From positions 34,440,501 through 34,504,500 of the forward strand of contig NC_084761.1 of NCBI RefSeq assembly GCF_028858725.1: a stretch of DNA of 64,000 nucleotides, read 5' to 3'. A program made the translations under genes and the position numbers. The notes beneath the pieces were generated by a model. The model was not told the DNA's origin, did no database searches, and worked only from the letters and a program-made list of their open reading frames with translations. Below are positions 56,201 through 64,000 of the stretch, one piece after another (within the stretch, counting starts at the first letter, position 1; every line of letters starts with the position of its first letter). The DNA is from Colius striatus. Its lineage: Eukaryota; Chordata; Aves; Coliiformes; Coliidae.

Positions 56201-59200
56201 AAGACTTAAAATGAGGCAAACCTGACAAAAGCTGTCCAGCCACACGTGCCTAGATAGCACTCCCCTAGTTAGTAAACTTTTTAATCTGATGCTATTTAGT
56301 TCCTCTGGAAGCCTGTCCTGTTGTGACTGAGCTATAGTCTCAAATAGTCTTTCACCTCATTGTGCTCTAACTCACAATCTGCCATTTTTTCCAATGGGAA
56401 TACAACTGAGATGTTCTAGCCTTTGTCTTATGCTAGTAATGTACTACCATTCTTTTTTCCTTTTCTCCCTCTTTCTGAATAGAACATGTCATTTCAGTTA
56501 AATGAAAGATAAAGTGTCCAAAAAACTATGAGGCTCAAAATAGGAAATGAACATAAACATTTTTCAAGTAGATAAAGACCTAACCGAAAAAAGGAAAACC
56601 AAAAACCCCACAATAACCAGTTGTGCTGAGATAAGAATTGTCATATAAATAGACAACAATAAATGGAGTTGACCAAAAATGCTTTTAGAATCGATCATAT
56701 GCAACATTTTACTTCACGACCTTGGCACAAAAAGTAAATATGCACTAATTCCATCTGCTGATAACCCCAAATTATGACACACTGTTGATGCTGTGGAATT
56801 GGTGTGTTTCAAGAAGTACTGTTTGACCTGAGGACTGAAGTATAAAAAATCCAAAGGAACTAAATAGTGCAGGGGTCCTGCAATTGCTAGTGACAACAAA
56901 CCTACGTGCAATACATGGAGAACCAATTCACTGAAAAAACAGAGAGGAGAAAAACAATCTGAGTTACTACTGAAATGCAAAATGACTATATTTGACAAAT
57001 AAAATATAACTGAAATAAAGACTGTTGTCTGTTATTCAGACAACATTTCTAGGAAAGAAGAGGACACGCTAATGCCACAGTTCAAAGCATCAGGGTAAAA
57101 TTGCTAGTACTTGGAATAGATTTTATACACCTCCAGCTATGAATTCATTTTTGGACAAGAAGGCAAAACACTGTTGGCTTCTGAAAGACAACAAGTGCTC
57201 AAACATATTAGCAGTATGATTATTTAATCAGAAAATGAGTTTTTAGACTCTATCATGTAAGTGTAAACATTTATTTTAAATTTCAGTTTCCTCTGAGACC
57301 TACCTTTCAACTTACAAGACTGATAGTATAAAACTGACCAGTGATCACTGGGTGCACCACTTGAAGAAACATTTTGAGAAATAAATTAGCTTTTCCATGA
57401 AAGAGAAGTGGTAAGAATGTGAAAACTGGTTCAGGTGTATTTGAAATGCATTACTTCCATTTCTTGGCATCCTTCCAAACAGAGACGGTGCCACTCCACT
57501 ATCTCTTCAAATCCACTTGCTTACCATTGGATCTAATCTCAGTCAAGACTTCTTAATAGACAAAATTCGCAGCTGACCTTTGTACAATTGTATAAATCAT
57601 AGTAGGCATTTCACGTTCTTCTGTAAGCTGTAGGTTGAAAGTCTGCACCGAGTCTTGCACTTTGCCCATTAACCTGCCTTTAGATAATTTCTTCAAAATC
57701 AGTATTTCATTTATTTTTAAGTAGTAGACCAGTTGTTAGGAAGTTCTGACTATCTGTATGGAAATGGATTCTAACTAGATATGTGCAAGAGGCATTAGCC
57801 ATCTTAGCTTGAATAATCCTTTGGCACAACTAGGTGACCAGGTGTCAAGTGACCAGGTGTCAAGTTTGTGAGGGGAAAGATCTGAACCAAAGTGGAACAG
57901 AGTGGAGAAAAAGCTGGCATAACAGGGCATAGCACCTCCAGATAAGGTTCAACTCCACCAAAGTAATATGCAGGGTAAAAGCCCAATCTCAAACAGAGGT
58001 TGCATGCTGCTAGAAGCACATAAATGTCCTGACAGCTTTTTAGCTCAATGAGAAAAGAGAAAGGTTTGTGTAGCAGAAGTAAAATAGACAGCTGTGTGTG
58101 ATTTTCCATGTTTCTGTACATCTACAATGGCAGCTAGTAAATGTTCTGCTAATGTTCTGCTACAGCAAAATATGCTTATTCTTCTAACTTTTCCTAGATT
58201 TAGAGTAGTTTCTGAGTGGCTGACAAGCCCCTCCATTATAGGGGTTGGTGATATACATTAAGTCTTTCTTACATTGTGCACCAGTCCAAACTAGGCTCCA
58301 GAGCTGGAAAGGCTTTCCACTACACTGTACAAACTCAGCTAAGAGCTAGCAACATAGTGTCTCTGTGTAGGAAAAGAGATTTCCCAGTGAAAAACAGAAG
58401 CCAGGGAATACTTCCCATGAAAGGAGACAATAAAGTCTAATGCCTAAATCCCAAGAGGCTCCCATGAAGCTGCAACTGCTCGGGGGATAACAGAAATTTG
58501 TGCGTCAGGAATGCAGAATGAAAAATACATCAAAATCCCTTGCTGAATCGGTATGCAATGCAACTTTTGGTAATTAGTAGTACACAGAATAAAGTGAAAA
58601 TAACAAAACAAGGGTGTAATCCATTCAGGTTTTACCAAGAATATAGACAGCCCAGAAGGATCTGACTTAAATCCAATTATATAATATATGAAATCTAATA
58701 CATACTCATTTTTCCCCCATTTTTTTAAAATCTCCTTCCAGTACCTGGGAAAAGGAGGAAGTTTGTCTTATTCCCTTTTTTCTGAAGAAGCAACTTCATT
58801 GTTTGAGTTCTAAATCACCAAAAATGGAATAATATTTTTTAAAAAACACCTCAAAACCCTAAAAAGGCTATTCATCTTTGATATCCTCTTATATTTTTCC
58901 TACACTAAACTGTAACTTAGTGTTTTCCTCCGTTACAGCTTTTGTCTTAGATGACAATTCAGAGAAGTGGAAATTGAAAACTGTATATGACAAACTTGGT
59001 ACGACCCCACCCACTGGCTGATTCAGGAATACCAACTGCAGCAATAACGTCAGTAAATCCTGGAGTAATTCTTTACCTTCTAATCTACTGATCAACCAAA
59101 ACAACCACTATCATGCAAAACTGCTCAATCACTCTGAGATCATAAGAGAAATGTTAAACTACTGTATTTCTTACTACAGCTTTTAAAGACTGGATGTTCC

Positions 59201-61019
59201 CAAAAGAAGCAACTAAAGACTTGACTAATATTTTAAACATGCCAAGTTTCACTCATACAAACAGATTTTTAAAGCACATTCTAATACAATGTTCTGTAAT
59301 AAACCCATTTAAACATAGCCTGCTAGTGCTGAATTAAAGATTTACAATCAAGAACCCTAGTATCTCTGAAGTACTTGACAAATCATTAAATTACAGACCT
59401 CTTTCTTCATGGAAATAGTGATATAAATGCACACGCACCAAGAAAAATAACATAAGAGGTTAACTTTCATTAGGCCGTGAACTTTTGTTACCAGAACACT
59501 ACATTTGAACCAGTTACCAGTAGCAACAGTGCACCATATCAATAACCAAATCTTTCATATTTGAAGGTCTGTGAAAAATTCAGGAACTTCTGCTCTGAAC
59601 AACTTTTGGACCTGTGAAACACTTTTTGCACCATTAACACAGAAGATTTGCAAATCAATTATTCAAATTCTTCTGCAAATTAAAGTATGCAGATATGAAC
59701 AGCAGTGTCTTAATTACATGTTAGAATTTATGGGGGAAATCCTAGTCAAACTCTTTCAGGCACAAGCCAAGTAATTTCAGATAGGTTTTGCAAGGACCTC
59801 AGAAGTTACCAAACTTGTAAAATTTCCACTAGAACTGCTTCCGTGACTTTGATATATTTAAAAAAATTAAGTCTTGAGCAGTTTTGGAGAAGACTTAAAA
59901 ACTAACCTATCCAGTTTATGTGATCTGGTCTAGATTGACCTGCTTCTGCAGAGGGGTTGGACTAGATGATCTCTAAATGTCCCTTCCAACCCTACCATTC
60001 TATGATTCTATGTGCAAATCCAGTCTCTCCGACTGACTTTCACATCTCAGTCCTAAAAACTGGTCTATTAGAAGTTCAATGCTTTTTTGTCATTCACTTA
60101 ACATGTTTCCAGCATGGAGAATTAAATCCTTTTCTTTCCCTTCAAGTTAAAACTTGATTCTGACCATTAGACAAAGCATAATTCACAGCATACAGATTTT
60201 TCTTTGACTTCCTCCAGGAGGACCACTATGTATGTGTATACACATGCATACCATCTACCTGTCTGGCAGAAGGATGCTTCACACTAAGGCAAAGTTCAGA
60301 TGATTTCCCTCACAGCAGAAAGTTGTCTCTGTTTACTTTTTTTTTTAAGTATATATGACAAGTTTGAGAAGAAGATATTGTCAGAGATAATAAAAGGCTT
60401 TAAAAATCATCATTTATAAAGCTATACTGGGTATTGTTCAATAAAGACATACATTCGTGTGATCTTAACAAAGTGACACATGAATAAATAGGTATCAACG
60501 TGTTTTGGTACATTTTAAAAATGACATCATCTAAAAGCTTTACAGAACCATTTCTTTTGACTTATCACACAGTCTTAAATTTGAAAACCAGAGCAGAGAT
60601 AATTAGATACTATGGCAACAGATCAAACTGAGATGTCTTATGTATATGAACCTGTGTAGACAGAACTTTTCAATTGTTCTTTCACTTGCCACTGAAGCCA
60701 AGCACTTCTGCACGGCTAGAATTAATTAATCCTGCTAGTATTAAAAAAAAAAAATAAGTTGAATATTATTAAATTAAATATCTACCTGAGAGTTTCATGA
60801 GGAGCTCAGATGCTGCCTTGACTGACATGTCCTGCCTCATCACATTTGCCTGTGCTTCCTGTGGCTTGAGTTTCTCTTCAGAGATGTTTGGAGCTGAGAC
60901 TTCAGATTCCTGGCTGAACACATAGCTGGACTGAGATAAGGCTGAACTTGCAGCCTCTTCATCCTTTGGCTCCTCTTTCACTTTAAATGTAGGAGTCAAG
61001 GGCTCTTTTTGATTTGCAG
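9292..61019 (-). CDS. ZNF827: ZNF827, 3' part of the gene (10 coding exons; 5' part outside window)
   Basis: Joined minus-strand exons: 61019-60786, 45737-45489, 44760-44703, 40257-40154, 19830-19699, 18155-17984, 16531-16365, 13432-13241, 13144-12967, 10099-9292. All ten have GT-AG borders and compatible phases, giving 764 residues ending ...RAETV. The product matches vertebrate ZNF827 closely by my recall of the family. Eleven C2H2 zinc fingers are visible here; the mammalian protein has further N-terminal fingers, which would lie upstream. Known for the mammalian protein: it is a nuclear factor that recruits the NuRD chromatin-remodelling complex, notably to telomeres in cells that maintain them by recombination (ALT), and it takes part in the DNA damage response. 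The NuRD-binding N-terminus is not in the window. No stop or frameshift interrupts the coding sequence, so the gene looks intact here. Confidence 0.96.
10100..12966 (-). other. ZNF827: ZNF827 last intron
   Basis: This intron is 2.9 kb and has a donor GTAAGG at its right end and acceptor GTTACCAG at its left. It contains a (CT)n microsatellite at 11246-11278 and a 16-bp perfect palindrome at 12517-12532. No other exon or clear repeat was recognised. Confidence 0.9.
11246..11278. repeat. (CT)n microsatellite
   Basis: About 16 perfect CT dinucleotides in the last ZNF827 intron, giving GA repeats in the pre-mRNA. Confidence 0.95.
12967..13144 (-). CDS. ZNF827: ZNF827 exon, two C2H2 fingers FECVFCNF and FECDVCHKF
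   Basis: This 178-nt exon enters in phase 1 (acceptor TTTTCCAG) and leaves in phase 2 (donor GTAAGG). It encodes fingers C-VF-C...H-LQI-H and C-DV-C...H-KKC-H, then TVPTGGL. The donor overlaps the frame so that, without splicing, the reading continues Lys-stop (AAG TAA). Retention of the intron would therefore end the protein at once and drop the five C-terminal fingers. Spliced, AA joins G of the last exon to make Lys before CPFC. Confidence 0.97.
13241..13432 (-). CDS. ZNF827: ZNF827 exon, Ser-rich linker without fingers
   Basis: This 192-nt exon is phase 1 to phase 1 and has an acceptor TTTTCAG and a donor GTAAAC. It encodes 64 residues: [19 protein letters not shown], then [13 protein letters not shown], a hydrophobic block [12 protein letters not shown], and an acidic-basic end (NSEEKSEKG). 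It has no zinc ligands. The many S/T-P and acidic Ser contexts are possible phosphorylation sites (inference). Skipping it would keep the frame. Only a 96-nt intron separates it from the next exon. Confidence 0.96.
13433..16364 (-). other. ZNF827: ZNF827 intron between the Ser-rich exon and the double-finger exon
   Basis: This intron is 2.9 kb. It contains a short tandem duplication at 13613-13658. An open frame of 174 codons on the minus strand at 15036-15560 has no splice context or recognised domain and is taken as chance. Confidence 0.85.
13613..13658. repeat. Tandem duplication, 23-bp unit, two copies
   Basis: Two perfect adjacent copies of a 23-bp unit (13613-13635 and 13636-13658) containing CTGTCCTAAAATCGAG. 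Likely a replication-slippage event; length may vary between individuals. Confidence 0.9.
16365..16531 (-). CDS. ZNF827: ZNF827 exon, two atypical C2H2 fingers
   Basis: This 167-nt exon enters in phase 2 (acceptor CTGCAG) and leaves in phase 1 (donor GTGATG). It encodes CHVCGFETE...HMSLH and then [11 protein letters not shown]...HVNSKH. The spacer between the fingers ([10 protein letters not shown]) is longer than, and unlike, the TGEKP linker, which suggests a protein-contact or spaced arrangement and not a tight tandem array. The second finger has CC before TAC, giving two possible first ligands; C-x2-C-x12-H-x4-H fits best. Confidence 0.97.
16532..17983 (-). other. ZNF827: ZNF827 intron, 1.45 kb
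   Basis: It contains one CR1 3'-end remnant at about 17241-17300. Nothing else was recognised. Confidence 0.85.
17241..17300 (+). mobile_element. CR1 LINE 3'-end remnant
   Basis: The sequence GGGATGGACTAGATAATCTA followed by a pyrimidine-rich stretch and TTCTATGATTTT is a worn CR1 3' end in plus orientation, opposite to ZNF827. Confidence 0.6.
17984..18155 (-). CDS. ZNF827: ZNF827 exon, C2H2 zinc finger [10 protein letters not shown]...HLTVH
   Basis: This 172-nt exon enters in phase 1 (acceptor TTTTCAG) and leaves in phase 2 (donor GTGAGG). It begins [10 protein letters not shown] and holds one complete finger, C-HL-C...H-LTV-H. A 30-residue acidic and Ser-rich linker follows ([20 protein letters not shown]) and ends in a run of three Tyr. 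It follows the previous finger with a near-canonical short linker, so the two can bind DNA as a pair. Confidence 0.97.
18156..19698 (-). other. ZNF827: ZNF827 intron, 1.5 kb
   Basis: No repeat, exon or RNA gene was recognised in it. Base composition is ordinary for the region. Confidence 0.8.
19699..19830 (-). CDS. ZNF827: ZNF827 exon, C2H2 zinc finger [10 protein letters not shown]...HLSLH
   Basis: This 132-nt exon is phase 1 to phase 1 (acceptor GAAACAG, donor GTAAGG). After a short lead-in ([19 protein letters not shown]) it encodes one complete C2H2 finger, C-DV-C...H-LSL-H, with aromatic and Leu core residues. The mammalian protein, as I recall it, has one or two more residues where this exon joins the one before, so the acceptor position may differ slightly between lineages. 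The finger-linker Thr is at the end, and the next exon supplies EERKYKC. Confidence 0.97.
23287..23337. repeat. Inverted repeat, 12-bp perfect arms
   Basis: GCCCAGCAGCTT (23287-23298) pairs with AAGCTGCTGGGC (23326-23337) across a 27-nt loop. It could form a hairpin in either strand's RNA; no known family was recognised. Confidence 0.8.
26643..27375 (-). mobile_element. CR1 LINE, 5'-truncated, minus orientation
   Basis: The left end has the reverse complement of the CR1 tail (TCATAGAATCACAGAG) and GGAAGGGACCTTTAGAGATC. Reading leftwards on the minus strand there are fragments of the C-terminal part of CR1 ORF2: [20 protein letters not shown], then [20 protein letters not shown], with frameshifts and stops. 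It is inactive. It lies in the same orientation as ZNF827, and its right end abuts an oppositely oriented CR1. Confidence 0.93.
27430..27592 (+). mobile_element. CR1 LINE 3' end, plus orientation, different subfamily
   Basis: The reading [13 protein letters not shown] is the end of CR1 ORF2. It is followed by the GACATGGTTTAGTGGTGGC type of 3' UTR, TTTGGACTCAATGATCTCAA and the terminal TGATTCTATGAT. A T-run of about 14 follows. The 3' UTR type differs from the neighbouring copy at 26643-27375, so this is a separate insertion. The left boundary is approximate. Confidence 0.88.
29535..30560 (-). mobile_element. Old diverged CR1-like LINE fragment, minus orientation
   Basis: The left end (GTGCTGGAAGAGACCTCAGGAGGCC) resembles the reverse complement of a CR1 3' end. 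Later blocks such as CCTCTCCAGACTAAATAAAC, GAGCCCGAAACTGAATGCAG and ACAACATTAATGAAAGGACT resemble reversed CR1 3' regions. It is heavily mutated; boundaries and subfamily are uncertain. Confidence 0.6.
32491..32580. repeat. AT-rich degenerate tandem repeat
   Basis: Imperfect copies of AGAATAAATGNAAAAATGTAA recur, clearest near 32492 and 32540. Low-complexity DNA with several AATAAA hexamers on the plus strand. Confidence 0.6.
32950..33300 (+). mobile_element. LTR-like stretch, possible solo LTR
   Basis: A TATA-like box (ACTATATAAG, about 33184-33193) is followed about 45 nt later by an AATAAA (about 33236-33241) in GGCAATAAAAACTGCTGTTC. This promoter-to-poly(A) spacing is typical of a retroviral LTR. 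Ends and target-site duplication were not identified, and no internal retroviral genes are present. This may also be unique sequence. Confidence 0.25.
33329..33735 (+). mobile_element. Old CR1 LINE fragment, plus orientation
   Basis: The plus-strand reading begins [20 protein letters not shown], the CR1 ORF2 end, then breaks into stops. It runs through the CR1 3' region to CATTCTGTGATTCTC. It is diverged and 5'-truncated. Confidence 0.82.
36375..36474. repeat. (TTCTC)n pentanucleotide microsatellite, 100 bp
   Basis: About 20 uninterrupted TTCTC units, preceded by CCACCTTC. It is pure pyrimidine on the plus strand, so the ZNF827 pre-mRNA carries a 100-nt purine tract of GAGAA units. It creates an artificial LFSSL-repeat open frame. 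Likely polymorphic in length. Confidence 0.98.
40154..40257 (-). CDS. ZNF827: ZNF827 exon, linker ([13 protein letters not shown]...)
   Basis: This 104-nt exon enters in phase 2 and leaves in phase 1. The acceptor is CTATAG with a T-rich tract, and the donor is CCAG then GTCAG. It encodes a Ser/Pro/Asn-rich linker ([19 protein letters not shown]) and ends HGRTPAP. It lies between the SUMO-motif exons and the first zinc-finger exon in this window. No domain is recognised. It is followed by the 20.3-kb intron. Confidence 0.95.
40258..44702 (-). other. ZNF827: ZNF827 intron, 4.4 kb
   Basis: It contains a 20-bp tandem duplication at 42311-42350. No recognisable transposon, exon or RNA gene was seen. 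Confidence 0.8.
42311..42350. repeat. Tandem duplication, 20-bp unit, two copies
   Basis: AGGAAAGAGCTTCTGCTTCA occurs twice in perfect tandem within the 4.4-kb ZNF827 intron. A slippage duplication. Confidence 0.95.
44703..44760 (-). CDS. ZNF827: ZNF827 58-nt exon (EKVSKEHNH...)
   Basis: This small exon was found by reading the minus strand for the missing segment between the exons at 45489 and 40257. It starts after CCTCTGCAG and ends before GTAAGTAC. With the incoming G it reads [19 protein letters not shown] and passes AG to the next exon to make Ser. It enters in phase 1 and leaves in phase 2, so skipping it alone would shift the frame. Skipping it together with the next exon would remove 162 nt and keep the frame. 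The peptide agrees with my recall of mammalian ZNF827. It has no recognised domain and is basic and polar. Confidence 0.94.
44761..45488 (-). other. ZNF827: ZNF827 intron, 0.73 kb
   Basis: Short intron upstream of the 58-nt exon. No repeat or exon was recognised. Confidence 0.85.
45489..45737 (-). CDS. ZNF827: ZNF827 exon, [15 protein letters not shown] repeat (second copy)
   Basis: This 249-nt exon is phase 1 to phase 1 and encodes 83 residues from [10 protein letters not shown] to ELLFQLS. It repeats the layout of the exon at 60786-61019: a [10 protein letters not shown] block at the start (IKEE again fits the SUMO consensus) and [18 protein letters not shown] at the end. The acceptor reads TTTGCAG and the donor GTAAAAG. 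A Ser/Pro/Gln-rich stretch ([10 protein letters not shown]) separates the two blocks. The similarity between the two exons points to an old exon duplication within the gene. Confidence 0.97.
49325..49945 (+). mobile_element. Old CR1 LINE fragment, plus orientation
   Basis: Plus-strand translation gives CR1 ORF2 C-terminal blocks [16 protein letters not shown] and [16 protein letters not shown], then degenerate RT-end sequence with stops and a tail (TTGGATTAGATAACCTGGAG...). It is inactive, with approximate boundaries. Confidence 0.8.
49946..50300 (-). mobile_element. Probable old CR1 3' region, minus orientation
   Basis: Blocks such as CAAATCCTCCAAGCAGCAGA, CAGTGTTGCATGAGAAAATT and GGTCCTAGACCCTTAATCAG look like a reversed CR1-type 3' UTR. 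It is wedged between two clearer CR1 pieces. Diverged; the call is tentative. Confidence 0.4.
50305..50620 (-). mobile_element. CR1 LINE 3' end, minus orientation
   Basis: It begins with a well-preserved reversed tail (TTCATAGAATCATAGAATGG, then GGAAGGGACC). The minus-strand reading includes [20 protein letters not shown] and DMFLCDLI, the end of CR1 ORF2. It becomes shortened after about 50560, consistent with an internal deletion, and meets the inverted CR1 5' piece at about 50620-50650. Confidence 0.93.
50640..52930 (+). mobile_element. CR1 LINE 5' portion: ORF1 and start of ORF2, plus orientation
   Basis: ORF1 remnants include [18 protein letters not shown], then [22 protein letters not shown], and the esterase-like end [20 protein letters not shown] (51340-51400). 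From about 51690 the ORF2 endonuclease start is readable: [34 protein letters not shown] and [15 protein letters not shown]. Later pieces ([24 protein letters not shown]) continue to about 52930, near the ORF2 segment before the RT core. Several stops and frameshifts make it inactive. CR1 copies usually keep only the 3' end, so this 5' segment is unusual. It lacks the 3' half. Confidence 0.92.
53596..53609. repeat. Poly-C run
   Basis: A run of about 14 C residues followed by AATAAAAAAAA. Sequencing length here may be unreliable. Confidence 0.9.
54064..54875 (-). mobile_element. CR1 LINE, 5'-truncated, minus orientation
   Basis: The left end is the reversed CR1 tail (TCACAGAATCACAGAATGG). Minus-strand fragments include [20 protein letters not shown], then [15 protein letters not shown], and upstream [15 protein letters not shown], with frameshifts. 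It extends into the RT region (reversed block CGCACGTCTCTGCACTTGTC near 54804). It is the longest ordinary 5'-truncated copy in the window and lies in the sense of ZNF827. Confidence 0.93.
57834..57863. repeat. Tandem duplication, 15-bp unit, two copies
   Basis: GTGACCAGGTGTCAA occurs twice in perfect tandem. A slippage duplication in the 15-kb intron. Confidence 0.9.
59913..60012 (+). mobile_element. CR1 LINE 3' tail, plus orientation
   Basis: About 100 bp matching the CR1 3' end: GTTGGACTAGATGATCTCTA, then CCCTTCCAACCCTACC and ATTCTATGATTCTATG. Extreme 5' truncation; opposite to ZNF827. Confidence 0.92.
60786..61019 (-). CDS. ZNF827: ZNF827 exon, [15 protein letters not shown] repeat (first copy in window)
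   Basis: This 234-nt exon has phase 1 at both ends (acceptor CACAG before CTGCAAATC, donor CTCAG then GTAGA). It encodes 78 residues beginning AANQKEP and ending ELLMKLS. It has no zinc finger. It carries [11 protein letters not shown], where VKEE fits the SUMO acceptor consensus (hydrophobic-K-x-E), and [16 protein letters not shown], a motif repeated in the next exon. The length is a multiple of three with matching phases, so the exon can be skipped without changing the frame. It is the most upstream ZNF827 exon in the window; the preceding exon, expected to end in phase 1 with G, was not found before 64000. Confidence 0.96.
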
Positions 61020-64000
61020 CTGTGAAGAGAAGGAAAGTAGTGAGACTTAATGAGGTATGTAACATATAATCACAGAGCAGCTAGTAACAGGAAGCAACCA
61101 TAACCTGAGAAATGCAGGTGCTGGAAGTAAGCATGTCAGTGTTCAAAGATGCTTCAAGAGGTAAACAAACTTCTACATCTTTCATACAAGGGGACAGTTT
61201 TGAAACACAAACACCTCAAGAAGCAATCCTTCTCCTCTTACTTTTTTGTCCCTACTCCTTAAAGCATTCCCCTGGCCATTAGTATCTAGGTCTTCTGTAG
61301 GCTCTCTGAAAGTTTTAAACATCATTTCACATAAGGGCAAATTTGGCAAAGCATATAGGGAAACCTAAAAGGGAAGTAAAAATGACAAGACAGCAAATTC
61401 TTAGGTCCTAAAAGTTGGCATTTGTTAAGAAGGGAAACAGGGATTTTTTTCAGAACACAGTGCTGCACTGCAAGATGCTATTAGAGTACTGTTCTAGGTT
61501 CTACACACATAAAAAAGAAAGAGAGTAAGTTTAAAATAATCCTTTCAAATATTCCATATAAGTAACTGCAGAGCCTCAGAGACGGGTACAGAGACCTTGA
61601 GGCTGCTTAAAATCTACTCACTGAAAAAGACTGTTCTTGAATGGTCTTTTTGACGCTCCTTGACAGCAGTAGATCCTTTGCACTGTGTTTGGTTGAAGGA
61701 ATAAAATCAAGAATGCCCCTTAAATAATACTTCCAAACCCAAGCAATATAAATTCATTGGGAGACTGCACAACAAAGAAGTTGCACTATTTTTCATCAGC
61801 TCTTTTTATAATTCTTTATGTTTGACCATTAAGAGCTATTTCCTTCCTTGTCTCTTGGTGGCTTTTTCTTGTTCAAAATTTCACTTTAAATTCCCAGTAA
61901 CACACAGCAGATGATTTGTTCAGTGCCTCAAACTTTGATGAGTTTACATCTTTCTCACCTTTGTAAATCTCTGTCTCCACATATATGAAAGATAGAGCAA
62001 GGTCTCCATTTTATTACCTTTCTAAGCTCTCTCACTTTTTACCTCAATATGTCTCCTACATATTTTCCTCCTTCCACATGACTTTCCCCTGCCTACCTGC
62101 ATGACTCTTGCAGATGATCCTTGTCAAATCTCACTTGGACTACGTAAAAGGATGAACCCCATCATCCTGTTCACAGGCTGTAGCAGGGCATTAGAAGCCA
62201 ATGAGCATTGCCTGCTGCTGAGAGCTGTTTGTTTTAATCAACAGGAAAAGCTGAGGAACTGGCATATCACAGGGATGGTAGTACCCAACTGAAGGGGCAG
62301 GGTATGAACAAGTCAAACTAACCCAAAAAAATCTGGCATCAATAACCTGCTTAAGCCCATGGTCTGCTCTTTCCACTTCACTGCTTCTTACCTACTCTCT
62401 GGCCCTATGCTTTCCTGGCTTTTTTCCTCCTTCTCAGCACTTCCCCCCAAATCTGACTCCTAGAAAATCCAAATTTTCTTTGTGTTTGGTGGCTGGCTCT
62501 TTCTTTGTTTTTTAAATCTCCTACATTACCCCATGATGTGTGATGCAAGACATATTTTCAGTTCATGTTCCTGGGTTGTTTGCTTTTTCTCCTTTCTTAT
62601 TGGTTTGCAAACCACTACCAAAGAGCAAGACTAAAACAAGTGGTATACACAGTGTACACATAAGTAGCATGTATGTACGCATTGCTGCTATTCATTACTT
62701 CAGAAACTAAACTACTTTAATATGTCTAATTTTTAATGTGACATATAAGTACCTTTAAAAAAAAAAAAAGCAAAAGCAGAAATCTGAAGCATGAAAGTAT
62801 GCTTTAATTCATCAAATCACAAGGTAACGCTCTCAAACCATCTTAACTATCTATCTATCTATCTCTCTCTCTCTCTCTCTCTTCTTCATCCAGGTCTACA
62901 CCTTTCTAGCTCAGATTATTTTGGGCTTTGACCTGGGGTGATGAATGACCACCAAAAAAAAACCAAAAAAAGACTCTAACCTTCTATGCCACACTACCCT
63001 CTGCATTCTTTCTCATTTGAAATATACTACTCTAGCTGCTACTGGTAAGAAAAAAACCTCCAACAAGGCCTGAGTGCAACTGGCAGATAGCATTCTGCCT
63101 GAACCCTCAGAGAACCTGGACAAAAATATCTCTTTCAAATTTACTCCTTTCAAGAAAGTATTAATTGAAATTGTCCCAGAAAATAAAGAAAACGTGACTC
63201 TTAGTGAAGAGGTAAAGATGCCTCACTGACAATAATCACTGTTAACCTCTGAAGCCAGCTATGTTTTTTCTATGAACCAGGGCAGAAAATGAACCAGATA
63301 TAAGAAGCACTACAGACCAGGTCAGCATACACTTTTACCATTTAAAATATAGAGGCGATATTCAACTCACATACATAGACCAACATAAGTTTGCACTGAT
63401 ATACCATGTTCCATTATAACCCAGGTTAAGAACAATGTAAAAACATTGACACATAAATAGAACCACTGTAATAGAATTCATGTGTTATCACAGCCTTAAA
63501 CTAGAAACTTTAGAGTCAGGAGCAATAGTAAGCAGCAGCAGATGCCTTATGGATTCCCCTACCACAAGAAGGAGGACCAAAGCAAGTGGAAGAATTTCTT
63601 TTGGAGGAAATTAGCATTTATTAAACTTTCCTATCACCAAGTAAAAACTCAGGAGCCAGTTTGACCCAATCCAAGGGCAGGTGTCAAGTGATACCTCTAT
63701 GTTCTTCATCCTAGTGTATCCTCAAACTCTACAAGATGGAGCCAAGTTCCAATAGCTCAGACAACATAAAAATCCAAGGTAGGTCACATCAGAGTTTACA
63801 CAGTTTCATGATAGTGGCACATCTAGAATGACTGGAACAGGGCATTCACTGAGTTTCCCACCTTTCCTCTGTCTCATTCTCCCTCTCTCTCTACCCCACA
63901 CATTAGCTCTCTTACTGTGACTGCACATGCTGCTATAAACATGTGCTCCCTCACACTTCTGTACCACTACTTAGAATGATAAAACTATGTTGACAATAAA
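61020..64000 (-). other. ZNF827: ZNF827 intron, incomplete at the window edge
   Basis: No upstream ZNF827 exon or recognisable transposon was found here. It contains a compound microsatellite at 62847-62882. Confidence 0.8.
62847..62882. repeat. Compound (TATC)n(TC)n microsatellite
   Basis: About four TATC units run directly into about nine TC units. Located in the most upstream ZNF827 intron visible. Confidence 0.95.

Larger units (their letters stand above)
45738..60785 (-). other. ZNF827: ZNF827 15-kb intron with CR1 cluster
   Basis: The intron separates the two KEEP-type exons. CR1 pieces occupy much of 49.3-54.9 kb, and one tail lies at 59913-60012. The stretches 45738-49320, 54880-59910 and 60013-60785 showed no recognised gene or transposon beyond short low-complexity runs. 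Confidence 0.85.

Noticed and set aside
1..64000. tRNA, rRNA, CRISPR or bacterial-type operons
   Set aside because: None seen. The exon-intron structure and CR1 repeats identify the DNA as vertebrate nuclear, and short homopolymer or dinucleotide runs do not form spaced repeat arrays.

Overview
The window is vertebrate nuclear DNA, almost certainly from a bird. Genes are split into short exons with GT-AG introns. The interspersed repeats are CR1 LINEs with the typical avian 3' tail (ATTCTATGATTCTATG). No bacterial, organellar or phage features were seen. The exact species cannot be read from the sequence.

The dominant gene is the 3' two-thirds of ZNF827, on the minus strand from 61019 down to its stop codon at 9292. 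I recognise it from protein similarity. Ten coding exons can be placed to the base, including a 58-nt exon that no simple ORF scan reports. All intron phases fit, and the joined exons give 2,294 nt, or 764 residues plus the stop. The order of domains is: two duplicated exons of the type VKEEP...[11 protein letters not shown]...LS; a Ser/Thr-rich linker spread over two small exons; four C2H2 fingers (exons at 19.8, 18.1 and 16.5 kb); a Ser-rich linker exon; two more fingers (13.1 kb); and a last exon with five fingers and a conserved tail. The start codon and N-terminal exons lie beyond 64000.

Left of ZNF827 (1-9 kb) is its 3' UTR and intergenic DNA. On the plus strand, three candidate exons (5489-5596, 6462-6529, 8680-8712) have canonical splice sites, matching phases and a plus-strand poly(A) signal at 9125. 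They may be the end of a small gene converging on ZNF827. In mammals C4orf51 lies tail to tail with ZNF827, so it is the positional candidate, but I cannot confirm homology.

The introns hold most of the DNA. The 20.3-kb intron (19831-40153) has several CR1 copies, an LTR-like stretch and a 100-bp TTCTC microsatellite. The 15-kb intron (45738-60785) has a dense CR1 cluster at 49.3-54.9 kb. That cluster includes a 2.3-kb piece carrying CR1 ORF1 and the start of ORF2, set in inverted orientation against a CR1 3' end. I found no tRNA, rRNA, CRISPR or novel multi-gene system. The best leads are the convergent plus-strand exons and the inverted CR1.
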